DNA of 64,000 nt from Streptomyces sp. B21-105 (GTDB lineage Bacteria; Actinomycetota; Actinomycetes; Streptomycetales; Streptomycetaceae). Position 1 is the stretch's first letter, and every line of letters starts with the position of its first letter. The notes under the pieces were generated by a model that saw only the letters and a program-made list of their open reading frames with translations, did not search any database and had not been told where the DNA came from. Below, piece by piece: positions 1-7,904 of this stretch. A program made the position numbers and the translations under genes. The DNA lies in the NCBI RefSeq assembly GCF_036898465.1, contig NZ_JARUMJ010000001.1, positions 8,060,001-8,124,000 of the forward strand, given 5' to 3'.

Positions 1-499
1 CGACCCCGATGCTGGCGAGGACGGCGACGGCGGCCGCCACGGCTATGCCCGTGCGCAGCCCGCGCCGCCGGCCGGGCGCGGGCGCGGCGGGATACCCCGG
101 GTGGCCCGCATGGCCGGATTCTCCTGGATACCCGGGATACCCGGGGCCGCCCGGGTACGCGGGCCCTCCGGGGTACGCCGGGCCGCCCGGGTACGCGGGC
201 CCCCCGGGATACGCCGGACCCCCCGGGTACGCCGGGCCCACGGGGTGCCCCCGCTGTCCCGCGCCCGCGGGGGGCACCGGTTGACCCGCGCCGCCGGGGC
301 GGTCCGCGGGCGCGCCGTCGGGATGTGCCGCGGGCGTGCCGTCGGCCGCGGTCTGCGCCGGCGGACCCCAAGCGGCGGCCGAGCCCGCGGCGCGGGTCTG
401 GTCCGTCCATGCCTTGCCGTCCCACCAGCGCTCGGTGGCGGGACCGTCATTCGTCTGCCCCGGGTCGGGATACCACCCGGGAGGAGTCACCTGCGTCAT
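1..499 (-). CDS. DUF2510 domain membrane protein, 3' end outside window
   Basis: Partial gene read leftward from an ATG at 499, about 166 residues before the window edge. The N-terminus carries the DUF2510 signature: PPGWYPDPG at residues 6-14, then RWWDGKAWT at about 24-32. A long Pro/Gly/Tyr-rich linker follows, containing repeated GPAYPG units (about 100-140). After a basic GRRRGLRTG stretch comes a hydrophobic run (IAVAAAVAVLASIGV) that should be a transmembrane helix. This layout is common in actinobacterial membrane proteins whose extracellular C-terminus varies, so the function is unknown. It is divergent from the LAL-type gene at 798. Confidence 0.8.
   Translation of the reverse strand, partial: MTQVTPPGWYPDPGQTNDGPATERWWDGKAWTDQTRAAGSAAAWGPPAQTAADGTPAAHPDGAPADRPGGAGQPVPPAGAGQRGHPVGPAYPGGPAYPGGPAYPGGPAYPGGPAYPGGPGYPGYPGESGHAGHPGYPAAPAPGRRRGLRTGIAVAAAVAVLASIGV
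143..238. repeat. tandem repeat coding GPAYPG units
   Basis: About five copies of an imperfect 18-bp unit (cccgggtacgcgggccct-like on the + strand). On the minus strand they encode GPAYPG repeats in the proline-rich linker of the DUF2510 protein. Copies differ by third-position changes only, so the peptide is conserved while the DNA drifts. Confidence 0.75.
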
Positions 500-601
500 A
501 CCCCCACCGTAAGAGGCGTCGGTGAGATCCGGATGAGAGGGAGCGCACTCCGTCGGAACCGGACCCCGGCGCCCGGCCGGCCGAGCGCCCTCGGCGTGGC
601 G

Positions 602-620
602 CGAATTCGACGTCAATTCG
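602..620. promoter_or_regulatory. inverted repeat in divergent promoter region
   Basis: CGAATT, 7-base spacer, AATTCG: a perfect 6-bp inverted repeat that is AT-rich in otherwise GC-rich DNA. It lies in the 298-bp gap between the divergent DUF2510 and LAL genes. It could be an operator for either; no regulator can be assigned. Confidence 0.35.
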
Positions 621-797
621 GTGCGTGTCACTCCCTGTTGACGTCACGGGAGCACCTCCGCAGGCCCGCCGGGCCCTTCAGCGCCGCGACCCGTCACCCG
701 TCGAGGCGGGACCTGCGCGGACCACCCTCCGCGCGCGCCCTCGGAGAGTTACGCTCGACGTCGGTACGTCGTTCGGGCGACTTGGGGAGGTAGCGGG

Positions 798-3512
798 ATG
801 ACGGAGGTCAGGCCGGCGGCGGCCGCCTCGGCTTCCCTGTGGGAGCGCGACGCGGAGGTCGCCGCCATCGCACAGGCGGTGGAGACGCTCTGCGCCGACC
901 GGTCCTCCACGGGTCACCTGCTGGTGCTCAGCGGCGAGGCCGGATTCGGCAAGACCGCCCTGCTGGCCGAGACACGTCGCATCGCCGAGGCCCGCGGCTG
1001 CGCGGTCTGGTCGGCCCGCGGCGGCGAGACACTGAGGTCCGTCCCCTTCAACATGGTGCGGCAACTGCTGCAGCCCGCGCTGATGTCCCTTCACCCGGAG
1101 GAGGCCCGCGAGTACCTCGGCGACTGGTTCGACATCGCCGGTCCCGCCCTCGGCATCGTCGAACCCGGCGAGGGCCACGCCGACCCGCAGGGCGTGTGCG
1201 ACGGTCTCGTGGCCGCCGTCACCCGGCTCGCCCGGGGGGACTACCCGCTCGTCCTGCTCGTCGACGACGCGCACTGGGCCGACCAGGAGTCACTGCGCTG
1301 GCTGGCCGCCTTCGTGGAACGCCTCGACGAACTGCCGGTCCTCGTCGTCGTGGCCCGCAGGCCCGGCGAGGTGAGGGGCGACGCCGCCCGGCACCTCGAC
1401 GCCGTCGGCGAGGCCGCGGGCCGCGCCGTCGCCAGCCTCAGCGCCCTGACCCCGGCCGCGGTCGCCGGCCTGACCCGGGCCACCCTCGGCGAACACGCCG
1501 AGGGCTCCTTCTGCCGCGAAGTGTGGGCGGTCACCGACGGCAACCCGTACGAGACCGTCGAACTCCTCGCCAAGGTGCGCGACCGCGAGTTGACGCCGAG
1601 CGAGTCCTCGGCCACCGAGCTGCGCGCCCTGAACCGGGCGGCCCGCGGCGGCGGACTCGTCGACCGACTGGAGAAACTCGGCGTCGACGCCACCAAGTTC
1701 GCGATGGCGGCCGCGATCCTCGGCGCCGACATCTCCGTCGCCCAGGCGGCCCGGCTCGCCGGCCTCGGCCGTGACGACGCGGCGCGCTGCGCCGAGCTGC
1801 TGCGCAACGCCCGTATCCTCACCGAGCCCGACCCCGCCGCCGCCCCGGCCGAGGACGGCGACCTGGAGTTCGTCCACCCGCTGATCGCCTCCGCCGTCTA
1901 CGAGTCCATCCCCGGCGGCCTGCGCACCGCGATGCACGGCATCGCCGCCCAGGTCGTCGCCGACGCCGGGAAGGGCCTCGCGGCCGCCTCCCGCCATCTG
2001 CTCAAGGTGCACGCGGAGGGCGACGAGGAACTCGTCGAGCAACTGCGCGAGGCCGCCCGGGAACACCTCGCCGTCGGCGCCCCCGACGCGGCCCGCCGCT
2101 GCCTGGAACGGGCCCTGCGGGAACCGCCCGTGCCCGACGTCCACGCGCGCGTGCTGTACGAACTGGGCTGCGCCACCCTCCTCACCGCACCGGCCAGGAC
2201 CATCGAGCACCTGCGCAAAGCCCTGTGTCTGCCCGGCCTCGACGGCGACGAGCGGGTCGACGCCGTCTACCGCCTCTCCCAGGCGCTGCTGCACAACGAC
2301 CAGCTGGAGGAGGCCGTCCGCACGGTCGAGGCGGAGGCCGCCCGGCACGCACCCGGCCCCGCGCGGCTGCGGCTGCAGGCCGTCCAGTTCATGTGGGAGG
2401 GCGTGCACGCCGGTGACCCGACCTCCGCCCGCCGCTCCGAGAAGCTCGCCTCCCTCGCGGCGACCTGCACCGGCCGTGACAACTCCGAACGCGCCCTGCT
2501 CATCCTGCGCGGGTTCGACCTGATGACCCACGGCGAGAACGCCGAGGAGGTCGTCGAGTTCTGCGACCGCGCCCTCGTCAACGGCCGCCTCGCCCCCGGG
2601 CTCGGCTGGACCGACCAGGAGTGGGGCATCGAGCTGCTGATGATGCTGGCCAGCTCATACGCCTACACCGACCGGCTCGACCGCGCCGACGCTCTCTTCA
2701 ACGAGGCTTTGCGCGCCTATGTGTCGGCCGGCTGGAGCGGCGGCCACCTCGCCCTGGCCCACGCCTACCTCGGCCTCGGGCTGCGCCGCAGGGGGCGTCT
2801 GAAGGAGGCGGAGGAATCCCTCAGGGAGTCCCTGCGCCTGGCCGAACGCGTCGGCCGCGGGCTGCCCCTGTACTGGTCGGCGATCTGCAACCTGGTCGAC
2901 ACCCTGCTGGCGCGCGGCCACGCCGACCGGGCCTGGGAAGTGGCCGAACAGTACGGCTTCGCCCCGCCCTACCCGTCGACGATCGTGCTGCCCGACCCCC
3001 GGTCGGTGCGCGGCCGGCTGCTGCTGGCCGTGGGCCGGGTCCAGGAGGGCGTCAACGAGCTGGAGGAGGCCGAAAAGGCGGCGGCGGCCCGCGGCCACCT
3101 CAACCCGGTGATGGGACCCTGGGCCGTCGACCTGGCCCGGGCCCTCGCCGTCGAGGATCCGGCACGGGCGAGCCGGCTCGCCGCCGAGGCCCGCCGTCAG
3201 GCCGAGCGCTTCGGCACCGACACCGCCATCGGCGAGGCCCTGCGCTGCGCCGCAGCCCTGGAGACGGGGCAGCGTGCCGTACGGCTCGCCCAGCAGGCCG
3301 TCACCTACCTGGAACTGTCGCCCTGCCAGTACGAACACGCGGCCGCGCGGGTCGAGTACGGCATTCTCTCCCGCTCGGTCGCCGAACTCGGCCGGGGCCT
3401 GACGCTGGCCCGCTCCTGCGGCGCGGACGGCCTGGTGGAGCAGGCGAAGCAAGCCCTGCGGGGCCTCGGCGCCGCACAGGTCGGCCTGGTCCCGGGCCAG
3501 ACCAGGAGGTAG
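798..3512 (+). CDS. LAL-type AAA/STAND ATPase lacking the LuxR DNA-binding domain
   Basis: A 904-residue protein with the ATPase half of the large LuxR (LAL) regulators. Walker A is GEAGFGKT at residues 46-53 and Walker B is LVLLVDD at about 151-157, followed by HWAD as is usual in this family. The remaining ~500 residues look like TPR-type helical repeats rich in Ala, Leu and Glu. LAL proteins normally end in a ~60-residue LuxR helix-turn-helix. Here the protein stops right after the repeats (GLVPGQTRR) and I see no HTH motif in the following DNA, which is low-complexity repeat. It may therefore act as a signalling ATPase through a partner. ATG start with GGGAGG about 8 bases upstream. Confidence 0.85.
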   Translation: MTEVRPAAAASASLWERDAEVAAIAQAVETLCADRSSTGHLLVLSGEAGFGKTALLAETRRIAEARGCAVWSARGGETLRSVPFNMVRQLLQPALMSLHPEEAREYLGDWFDIAGPALGIVEPGEGHADPQGVCDGLVAAVTRLARGDYPLVLLVDDAHWADQESLRWLAAFVERLDELPVLVVVARRPGEVRGDAARHLDAVGEAAGRAVASLSALTPAAVAGLTRATLGEHAEGSFCREVWAVTDGNPYETVELLAKVRDRELTPSESSATELRALNRAARGGGLVDRLEKLGVDATKFAMAAAILGADISVAQAARLAGLGRDDAARCAELLRNARILTEPDPAAAPAEDGDLEFVHPLIASAVYESIPGGLRTAMHGIAAQVVADAGKGLAAASRHLLKVHAEGDEELVEQLREAAREHLAVGAPDAARRCLERALREPPVPDVHARVLYELGCATLLTAPARTIEHLRKALCLPGLDGDERVDAVYRLSQALLHNDQLEEAVRTVEAEAARHAPGPARLRLQAVQFMWEGVHAGDPTSARRSEKLASLAATCTGRDNSERALLILRGFDLMTHGENAEEVVEFCDRALVNGRLAPGLGWTDQEWGIELLMMLASSYAYTDRLDRADALFNEALRAYVSAGWSGGHLALAHAYLGLGLRRRGRLKEAEESLRESLRLAERVGRGLPLYWSAICNLVDTLLARGHADRAWEVAEQYGFAPPYPSTIVLPDPRSVRGRLLLAVGRVQEGVNELEEAEKAAAARGHLNPVMGPWAVDLARALAVEDPARASRLAAEARRQAERFGTDTAIGEALRCAAALETGQRAVRLAQQAVTYLELSPCQYEHAAARVEYGILSRSVAELGRGLTLARSCGADGLVEQAKQALRGLGAAQVGLVPGQTRR

Positions 3513-3540
3513 GGGCGGCGGGACCGGAGGCGGCGGCCGG

Positions 3541-3660
3541 TGCGGTGCGGTGCGGTGCGTGAGTTCGGACCGTTGCGGTGTGGTGCGGTGGGGTCCGGTG
3601 GGTTCGGACCGTCTCAGTGCAGTGAGTGCAGTGAGTGCAGTGAGTTCGGTTCGGTGCGGT
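3541..3660. repeat. short tandem repeats in the intergenic gap
   Basis: Between the LAL gene and pcaL the DNA is low complexity: gtgcg/gtgcggt units near 3541-3560 and 3580-3610, then a 9-10 bp direct repeat (agtgagtgc) at about 3617-3650. No gene or hairpin is apparent. Confidence 0.6.
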
Positions 3661-3685
3661 TCGGGGGCATGCCCGCCGCACCGTC

Positions 3686-4813
3686 TCAACCGGTCGCGTC
3701 GTCCTCCTCCGCCAGTACCCGCTGCGCTGTGGCGAAGGCCGAGTTCGCGGCCGGTACGCCGCAGTAGACGGCCGTCTGGAGCAGCACGGCGCCGATCTCC
3801 TCGGGGCTGAGCCCGTTGCGGCGGGCCGCCCTGACGTGCATCGCCAGTTCGTCGTAGTGGCCGTGCGCCACCAGCGCGGTCAGGGTGATCAGGCTGCGCT
3901 CGCGGCGGCTGAGCGTCGGGTCGGTCCAGATCTCCCCCCACGCGTAGCGGGAGATGAAGTCCTGGTAACGGGCGGTAAGCGCGTTCTGCCGTGACTGGGC
4001 CCGGTCCACGTGGGCGTCCCCGAGCACCTCGCGCCGCACCTCCATGCCCCGCTTCGCCGGGCCGTCGAGGTGCGCCCGCAACACGGTCAGCACGGCCTCG
4101 GGGCACTGCGCGGGAGCGAGATGCGAAGCCCCCGCCAGTTCGACCAGCGTGGCGTCCGGCACCGCGTCGGCGATCTCCCGCAGATGCGCCGGCGGCGTCG
4201 CCGGGTCCCGGCGTCCGGCGATCAGCAGGGTCCGGACGGCGATCTCCGGCAGCCGTCCGCGCAGATCGAACGCGGCCAGCGCGTCACAGCACGCGGCGTA
4301 CGCCGCCGGGTCCGCGGCGCGGTGGTCCGCGATCAGCTCCGGCACGGTGAACCCGGGCGTGAACCACCGGGCGTCCGCCGTCTCGACGAGCCCCGCCAGC
4401 CCCTCCGCGCGCACCAGCGCGGCCCGCTCCTCCCACGGTTTCGACCCGTTGAAGTGGGCGGACGAACAGATCATCGCCAGCGACGACACCCGCTGGGGGT
4501 GGTGCAGCGCCAGATGCAGGCCCACCGCCCCGCCCAAGGACACGCCCGCGTACGCGAACCGCTCCAGGCCGAGGGAGTCGGCGAGCGTCAGCACCAGGTC
4601 GGCGAGGTCTCCCACGGTGGCTCCGGGACCGATCAGGCCGGCGTCCGACCCTCCGTGCCCGGGCAGGTCCCAGCGGACCACCCGGTGGGTGGCGGACAGC
4701 TCGGGCGCGATCCTGCCCCACACGGCGTTCGAGGTGCCCAGGGAGGGGCCGAGCAGCAGCGGGGGACCGGAGGCCGGACCCTCGGCAAGGTGGTGGAGAA
4801 GCCTGTCGGTCAA
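3686..4813 (-). CDS. pcaL: PcaL: fused 3-oxoadipate enol-lactonase / 4-carboxymuconolactone decarboxylase
   Basis: Bifunctional enzyme for two consecutive steps of the protocatechuate branch of the beta-ketoadipate pathway: decarboxylation of 4-carboxymuconolactone and hydrolysis of the enol-lactone to beta-ketoadipate. The N-terminal alpha/beta hydrolase (PcaD) part has the nucleophile elbow GVSLGG with Ser92 and a late HLAP histidine. The C-terminal ~110 residues are a PcaC/AhpD-type domain (RERSLITLTALVAHGHYDEL). The 375-residue length fits actinobacterial PcaL fusions. The start is TTG at 4813, whose TTGA overlaps the pcaB stop codon, implying translational coupling. A longer open frame upstream is the shadow of pcaB. 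It is the last gene of the pca operon. Confidence 0.9.
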   Translation of the reverse strand: MTDRLLHHLAEGPASGPPLLLGPSLGTSNAVWGRIAPELSATHRVVRWDLPGHGGSDAGLIGPGATVGDLADLVLTLADSLGLERFAYAGVSLGGAVGLHLALHHPQRVSSLAMICSSAHFNGSKPWEERAALVRAEGLAGLVETADARWFTPGFTVPELIADHRAADPAAYAACCDALAAFDLRGRLPEIAVRTLLIAGRRDPATPPAHLREIADAVPDATLVELAGASHLAPAQCPEAVLTVLRAHLDGPAKRGMEVRREVLGDAHVDRAQSRQNALTARYQDFISRYAWGEIWTDPTLSRRERSLITLTALVAHGHYDELAMHVRAARRNGLSPEEIGAVLLQTAVYCGVPAANSAFATAQRVLAEEDDATG

Positions 4814-6213
4814 CGTCGCTCCAGCGCACGGTCGGTGAGGGCTCCGGCGGAGCCGGTGTAGCGGGCGGGGTCGGTGAGCTCGGTGAGGTCGGTCCCGGTC
4901 AAGTCCGGTTCGCCGGACAGGAGTCGGTCCAATGGCACGCCCTCGGCGTAGGCGCGCCGGGCGAGTTGCGTCAGCAGCTCCTTGGCGCGGGCACGGCCGA
5001 GCAGCGCCGACAGCTCGGCGGACAGCCGCTCGGAGACGATCAGCCCATGGGAGAGCCCGAGGTTCGAGCGCATCGCGTCCGCGTCCACCCGTAGCCCTTC
5101 GGTGAGTTCCGCCGCGTCCCGGGCGGCTCCGCCGACCAGCCGCAACAGGTCCCTGAGCGGCTCCCACTCGGCGTGCCAGGCCCCGGCGGGCCGCTCGTCC
5201 TGCGCGGCCAGCGACCCGTACAGCACGGCCGCGAGCTGCGGGGCGCGCCGGGCGGCCGCCGCGATCAGCGTCGAGCGCACCGGGTTCGCCTTGTGCGGCA
5301 TGGCGGAGGATCCGCCCCCGCTGCCCTCCGCCAGCTCGCCGATCTCGGTACGGGCGAGCGTGAGGACGTCCTCCGCGATCTTGCCGAGGGCGCCCGCGGT
5401 GAACGCCAGGCAGCCGGCGAGGTCGGCGACGGGCGTGCGCAGGGTGTGCCACGGCAACAGGGGTGCCGCCAGGCCGAGTTCACGGGCGAAGACGGCGGGC
5501 AGCGCGGTCGCGTCCTCGGCGCCGTACGCCGTGAAGGCGGCCAGGGTCCCGGCGGCGCCGCCGAGTTGGGCGGGCAGTGAGTCCCGTACGGCCGTCACCC
5601 GGTCCCGGCCGTCCAGCACCAGCGAACGCCAGCCGGCCGCCTTCAGCCCGAACGTGGTCGGTACGGCGTGCTGGGTCAGTGTGCGCCCCGGCATCGCCGT
5701 GTCCCGGTGCGCCGCGGCGAGCGCGGCCAGTGCGCTCTGGGTGCGGTCGAGGTCTGCCAGGACGAGGTTGAGCGTGCGCACGGCGACCAGCATCGCCGCC
5801 GTGTCCATGATGTCCTGGCTGGTCGCACCCCGGTGGACGTACGGGCCGTACCGCTCGCCGACCGCCGCCGTCAGATCGGCGACCAGCGGGATCACCGGGT
5901 TTCCGCCGCCGCGGGCGCGCGCGGCGAGGGAGCGCGCGTCGAAGACGCGGGTCTGGACACCGTTCTGTACGCCGTGCTGTACGTCGCCCTGGACGCCGTC
6001 CTGGACGCCGTCCTGCGCGGCCGAGGTGACCGCCGCCCCGGCCCCCTCCGGGGCCAGGCCCAGCGACTCCTGGGAGCGGGTGAGCGCGGCCTCCGCGTCG
6101 AGCAGCGCCCGCAGCCAGGCCTGGTCGGAGGTGGCGGAGGCGGCGGGGGAGCCGGTCCACCCGGGGGCGAGCAGACCGGTCCCGTACGGGTCGTCGGATG
6201 GCGAGGATGTCAA
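4810..6213 (-). CDS. pcaB: 3-carboxy-cis,cis-muconate cycloisomerase
   Basis: Fumarase/aspartase-superfamily enzyme (467 residues) that lactonises 3-carboxy-cis,cis-muconate to 4-carboxymuconolactone. The superfamily signature is present as GSSAMPHKANPV, preceded by a Gly-rich loop. It starts with TTG at 6213, overlapping the pcaG stop as TTGA, so pcaG, pcaB and pcaL are translationally coupled. Oddity: residues 67-88 are a repeat of (Q)DGV/HGV/NGV units encoded by 12-bp tandem repeats. I do not expect these in PcaB, and they sit in an N-terminal region before the conserved GGGNPVIPLV block. The rest of the fold looks intact. Confidence 0.9.
   Translation of the reverse strand: MTSSPSDDPYGTGLLAPGWTGSPAASATSDQAWLRALLDAEAALTRSQESLGLAPEGAGAAVTSAAQDGVQDGVQGDVQHGVQNGVQTRVFDARSLAARARGGGNPVIPLVADLTAAVGERYGPYVHRGATSQDIMDTAAMLVAVRTLNLVLADLDRTQSALAALAAAHRDTAMPGRTLTQHAVPTTFGLKAAGWRSLVLDGRDRVTAVRDSLPAQLGGAAGTLAAFTAYGAEDATALPAVFARELGLAAPLLPWHTLRTPVADLAGCLAFTAGALGKIAEDVLTLARTEIGELAEGSGGGSSAMPHKANPVRSTLIAAAARRAPQLAAVLYGSLAAQDERPAGAWHAEWEPLRDLLRLVGGAARDAAELTEGLRVDADAMRSNLGLSHGLIVSERLSAELSALLGRARAKELLTQLARRAYAEGVPLDRLLSGEPDLTGTDLTELTDPARYTGSAGALTDRALERR
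5954..6024. repeat. 12-bp tandem repeats inside pcaB
   Basis: Roughly five imperfect 12-bp units (variants of ctggacgccgtc and ctgtacgccgtg). They are in frame on the minus strand and encode the DGVQ-like repeat of PcaB. Length in multiples of three keeps the frame. Confidence 0.75.
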
Positions 6214-6815
6214 TGGAACTCCAGGAAGACCGTCTCGCCTTCGCCCTGAAGGCGGATGTCGAAACGGTAGGCGCCGAGCGGGCCGTCCGTGGCGATGAGT
6301 GTGCCGCGCCGCGCCGGGTCGACCCGGCGCAGCAGCGGGTCGGCGGCCAGCGCGGCCTCGTCGCCCGGCAGGTAGATCCGGGTGTAGAGGTGGAGGAGCA
6401 GACCGCGCGCGAACACGCAGACGCTGAGGTACGGGGCGCTCCGCCCGCGCGCGCCGGGCCGCAGCGTACGCGCCGACCAGTGGCCGTTCGCGTCCGTCTG
6501 GATCCGTCCCCAACCGGTGAACTCCACGCCGTTGCGGCCGAGGAATCCACCGCTCGACGGGTCGCGCCGCATCGAGCCGTCGACCTGCGGGACGTTGCCC
6601 TCGGGGTCCGCACCCCACAGCTCCAGAAACGCATCCGGCAACGGGTTGCCCTCACCGTCGTACACATAGCCCTGGAGCGCGATGGTGTCCGGGTGGCCTG
6701 CCGGGGCGATGTCGCCGCCGCCGGGGAACGGCAGTGCATGGCCGTAGAAGGGGCCGACGGTGTGCGACGGCGTGGGCAGCACGCTCTCCGGACGGCTTGT
6801 GTCGATCTTCGTCAT
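6210..6815 (-). CDS. pcaG: protocatechuate 3,4-dioxygenase alpha subunit
   Basis: Alpha subunit (201 residues) of the ring-cleaving intradiol dioxygenase that converts protocatechuate to 3-carboxy-cis,cis-muconate. It begins with SHTVGPFYGHALPF-like sequence typical of PcaG and has the dioxygenase beta-sandwich motif LQGYVYDGEGNPLPDAFLELW. As in other alpha subunits, the paired iron-binding His-x-His of PcaH is absent; the subunit shapes the active site. ATG at 6815 is 6 bases from the pcaH stop, and its own stop overlaps the pcaB start. Confidence 0.93.
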   Translation of the reverse strand: MTKIDTSRPESVLPTPSHTVGPFYGHALPFPGGGDIAPAGHPDTIALQGYVYDGEGNPLPDAFLELWGADPEGNVPQVDGSMRRDPSSGGFLGRNGVEFTGWGRIQTDANGHWSARTLRPGARGRSAPYLSVCVFARGLLLHLYTRIYLPGDEAALAADPLLRRVDPARRGTLIATDGPLGAYRFDIRLQGEGETVFLEFH

Positions 6816-6821
6816 GGCAGC

Positions 6822-7595
6822 TCAGCGTCCTTCTTCGATCCAGGTGGCGTGCGGCCCGTCGAGCACGATGTCCCAGTGGTAGCCCATGGAGAACTCGGGT
6901 ACCGAGAGGCTGTGGTCGTAGGTCGCGACCAGTCGCTGCCGGGCCGCGTCGTCCGTGACCGACTGGATGATCGGGTCGTACGGGAACAGCGGGTCGCTCG
7001 GGAAGTACATCTGCGTCACGAGCCGCTGGGTGAACGCCGTGCCGAACAGCGAGAAGTGGATGTGGGCGGGCCGCCACGCGTTGATGTGCTGACGCCACGG
7101 GTAGGGGCCCGGCTGGATCGTGGTGAAGCGGTAGAAACCGTTGCCGTCCGTCAGTGTGCGGCCGACGCCCGTGAAGTTCGGGTCCAGCGGCGCGTCGTGC
7201 TGCTCACGCTGATGGGCGTACCGCCCCGCCGAGTTGGCCTGCCAGATCTCCACCAGCTGACCGCGGACCGGATGCCCGTCACGGTCCAGCAACCGGCCGG
7301 AAACCGTGATCCGTTCGCCGACCGGCTCGCCGGTGTGCTGCCGGGTGAGGTCGTTGTCGATCTCCGTGATGTCCCGCTCGCCGAACGCGGGGGAGAACAG
7401 CTCCACCAGCTCGGGGTCCTGCGTCACGTCGATGGTGACCGGCGGCTGCCGCGGATGGCGCAGGACGGACGAACGGTACGGCGCATAGTCGCGCCGCGGC
7501 TGGTGCTCCACGGGCGCGCCGGAGGCGAGCCGCTTCTCGTAGGCGGCGTGCTCGGCCGCGATCTCCAGGTCGATGTCGGCTTGCGTGAGAGTCAT
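6822..7595 (-). CDS. pcaH: protocatechuate 3,4-dioxygenase beta subunit
   Basis: Catalytic subunit (257 residues) of protocatechuate 3,4-dioxygenase, which uses non-haem Fe(III). The four expected ligands are visible with the spacing of the Pseudomonas enzyme: Tyr126 (in GRYAH), Tyr165 (in GPYPW), His178 and His180 (in RPAHIHF). The ATG at 7595 gives the usual N-terminus (MTLTQADIDLEIAAEH) and has GGGAAA upstream. An in-frame extension upstream resembles the end of a thiolase rather than PcaH. This is the first gene of the operon here, whereas pcaIJF precedes it in S. coelicolor as I recall. Confidence 0.94.
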   Translation of the reverse strand: MTLTQADIDLEIAAEHAAYEKRLASGAPVEHQPRRDYAPYRSSVLRHPRQPPVTIDVTQDPELVELFSPAFGERDITEIDNDLTRQHTGEPVGERITVSGRLLDRDGHPVRGQLVEIWQANSAGRYAHQREQHDAPLDPNFTGVGRTLTDGNGFYRFTTIQPGPYPWRQHINAWRPAHIHFSLFGTAFTQRLVTQMYFPSDPLFPYDPIIQSVTDDAARQRLVATYDHSLSVPEFSMGYHWDIVLDGPHATWIEEGR

Positions 7596-7690
7596 GACGT
7601 TTCCCGTGTTTCCTGACGTTCGAGGACGGGGGCGAAGCCCTGGCCCACTGCCGATGCGGAGGGTGGCGACCTCCACGCCGCAGCCTCGGC
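7596..7690 (-). pseudogene. possible remnant of the 3' end of pcaF (thiolase)
   Basis: Directly upstream of pcaH the minus strand reads GVEVATLRIGSG in one frame. After a one-base shift it reads GQGFAPVLERQ in another, ending in a stop that overlaps the pcaH ATG (TCATGA). Joined, this resembles the conserved C-terminus of thiolases (ATLCIGxGQG...VLER). PcaF is a thiolase and pcaF is expected immediately before pcaH. I infer a deletion that removed pcaI, pcaJ and most of pcaF and left this scar, which now serves as the 5' leader of pcaH. The match is short, so this is tentative. Confidence 0.5.
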
Positions 7691-7708
7691 GGGCGAGATC
7701 CGGTCAAT

Positions 7709-7726
7709 TAATCAGGGCACTGATTA
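7709..7726. promoter_or_regulatory. PcaV operator (palindrome) in pca-pcaV intergenic region
   Basis: TAATCAGggcaCTGATTA is a perfect inverted repeat with 7-bp arms and a 4-base spacer, 113 bp upstream of pcaH and 178 bp upstream of the divergent pcaV. Size and symmetry match MarR-family operators, and it is the most AT-rich spot in the gap. A second, weaker site (TTCA...TGAA) lies at 7842-7858, closer to pcaV. Family knowledge: PcaV represses the pca genes and is released by protocatechuate. Confidence 0.75.
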
Positions 7727-7904
7727 TTGTTTCGAGGTTTCCACACGCTGCCACCGGGTGGCGTTCCCCGTCAAGACCCCAGGCAGATAGGGTGAGCGAG
7801 GTCGATGGCGCACGGGATCCGGTCGGCGGACGAGGGTATCGTTCAGTGCACCGATGAATTTCTCGGGATGAAGGCAGACGCCGAACCCACGCAGAGGAGC
7901 GCAC

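Noticed and set aside
101..793. 230-codon plus-strand frame upstream of the LAL gene
   Set aside because: It is the shadow of the DUF2510 gene and continues through the promoter region with Arg-rich nonsense.
2655..4106. 483-codon minus-strand frame across the LAL 3' end and the repeats
   Set aside because: Low-complexity Arg/Gly/Ala composition, no motifs, antisense to the LAL gene and overlapping pcaL in another frame.
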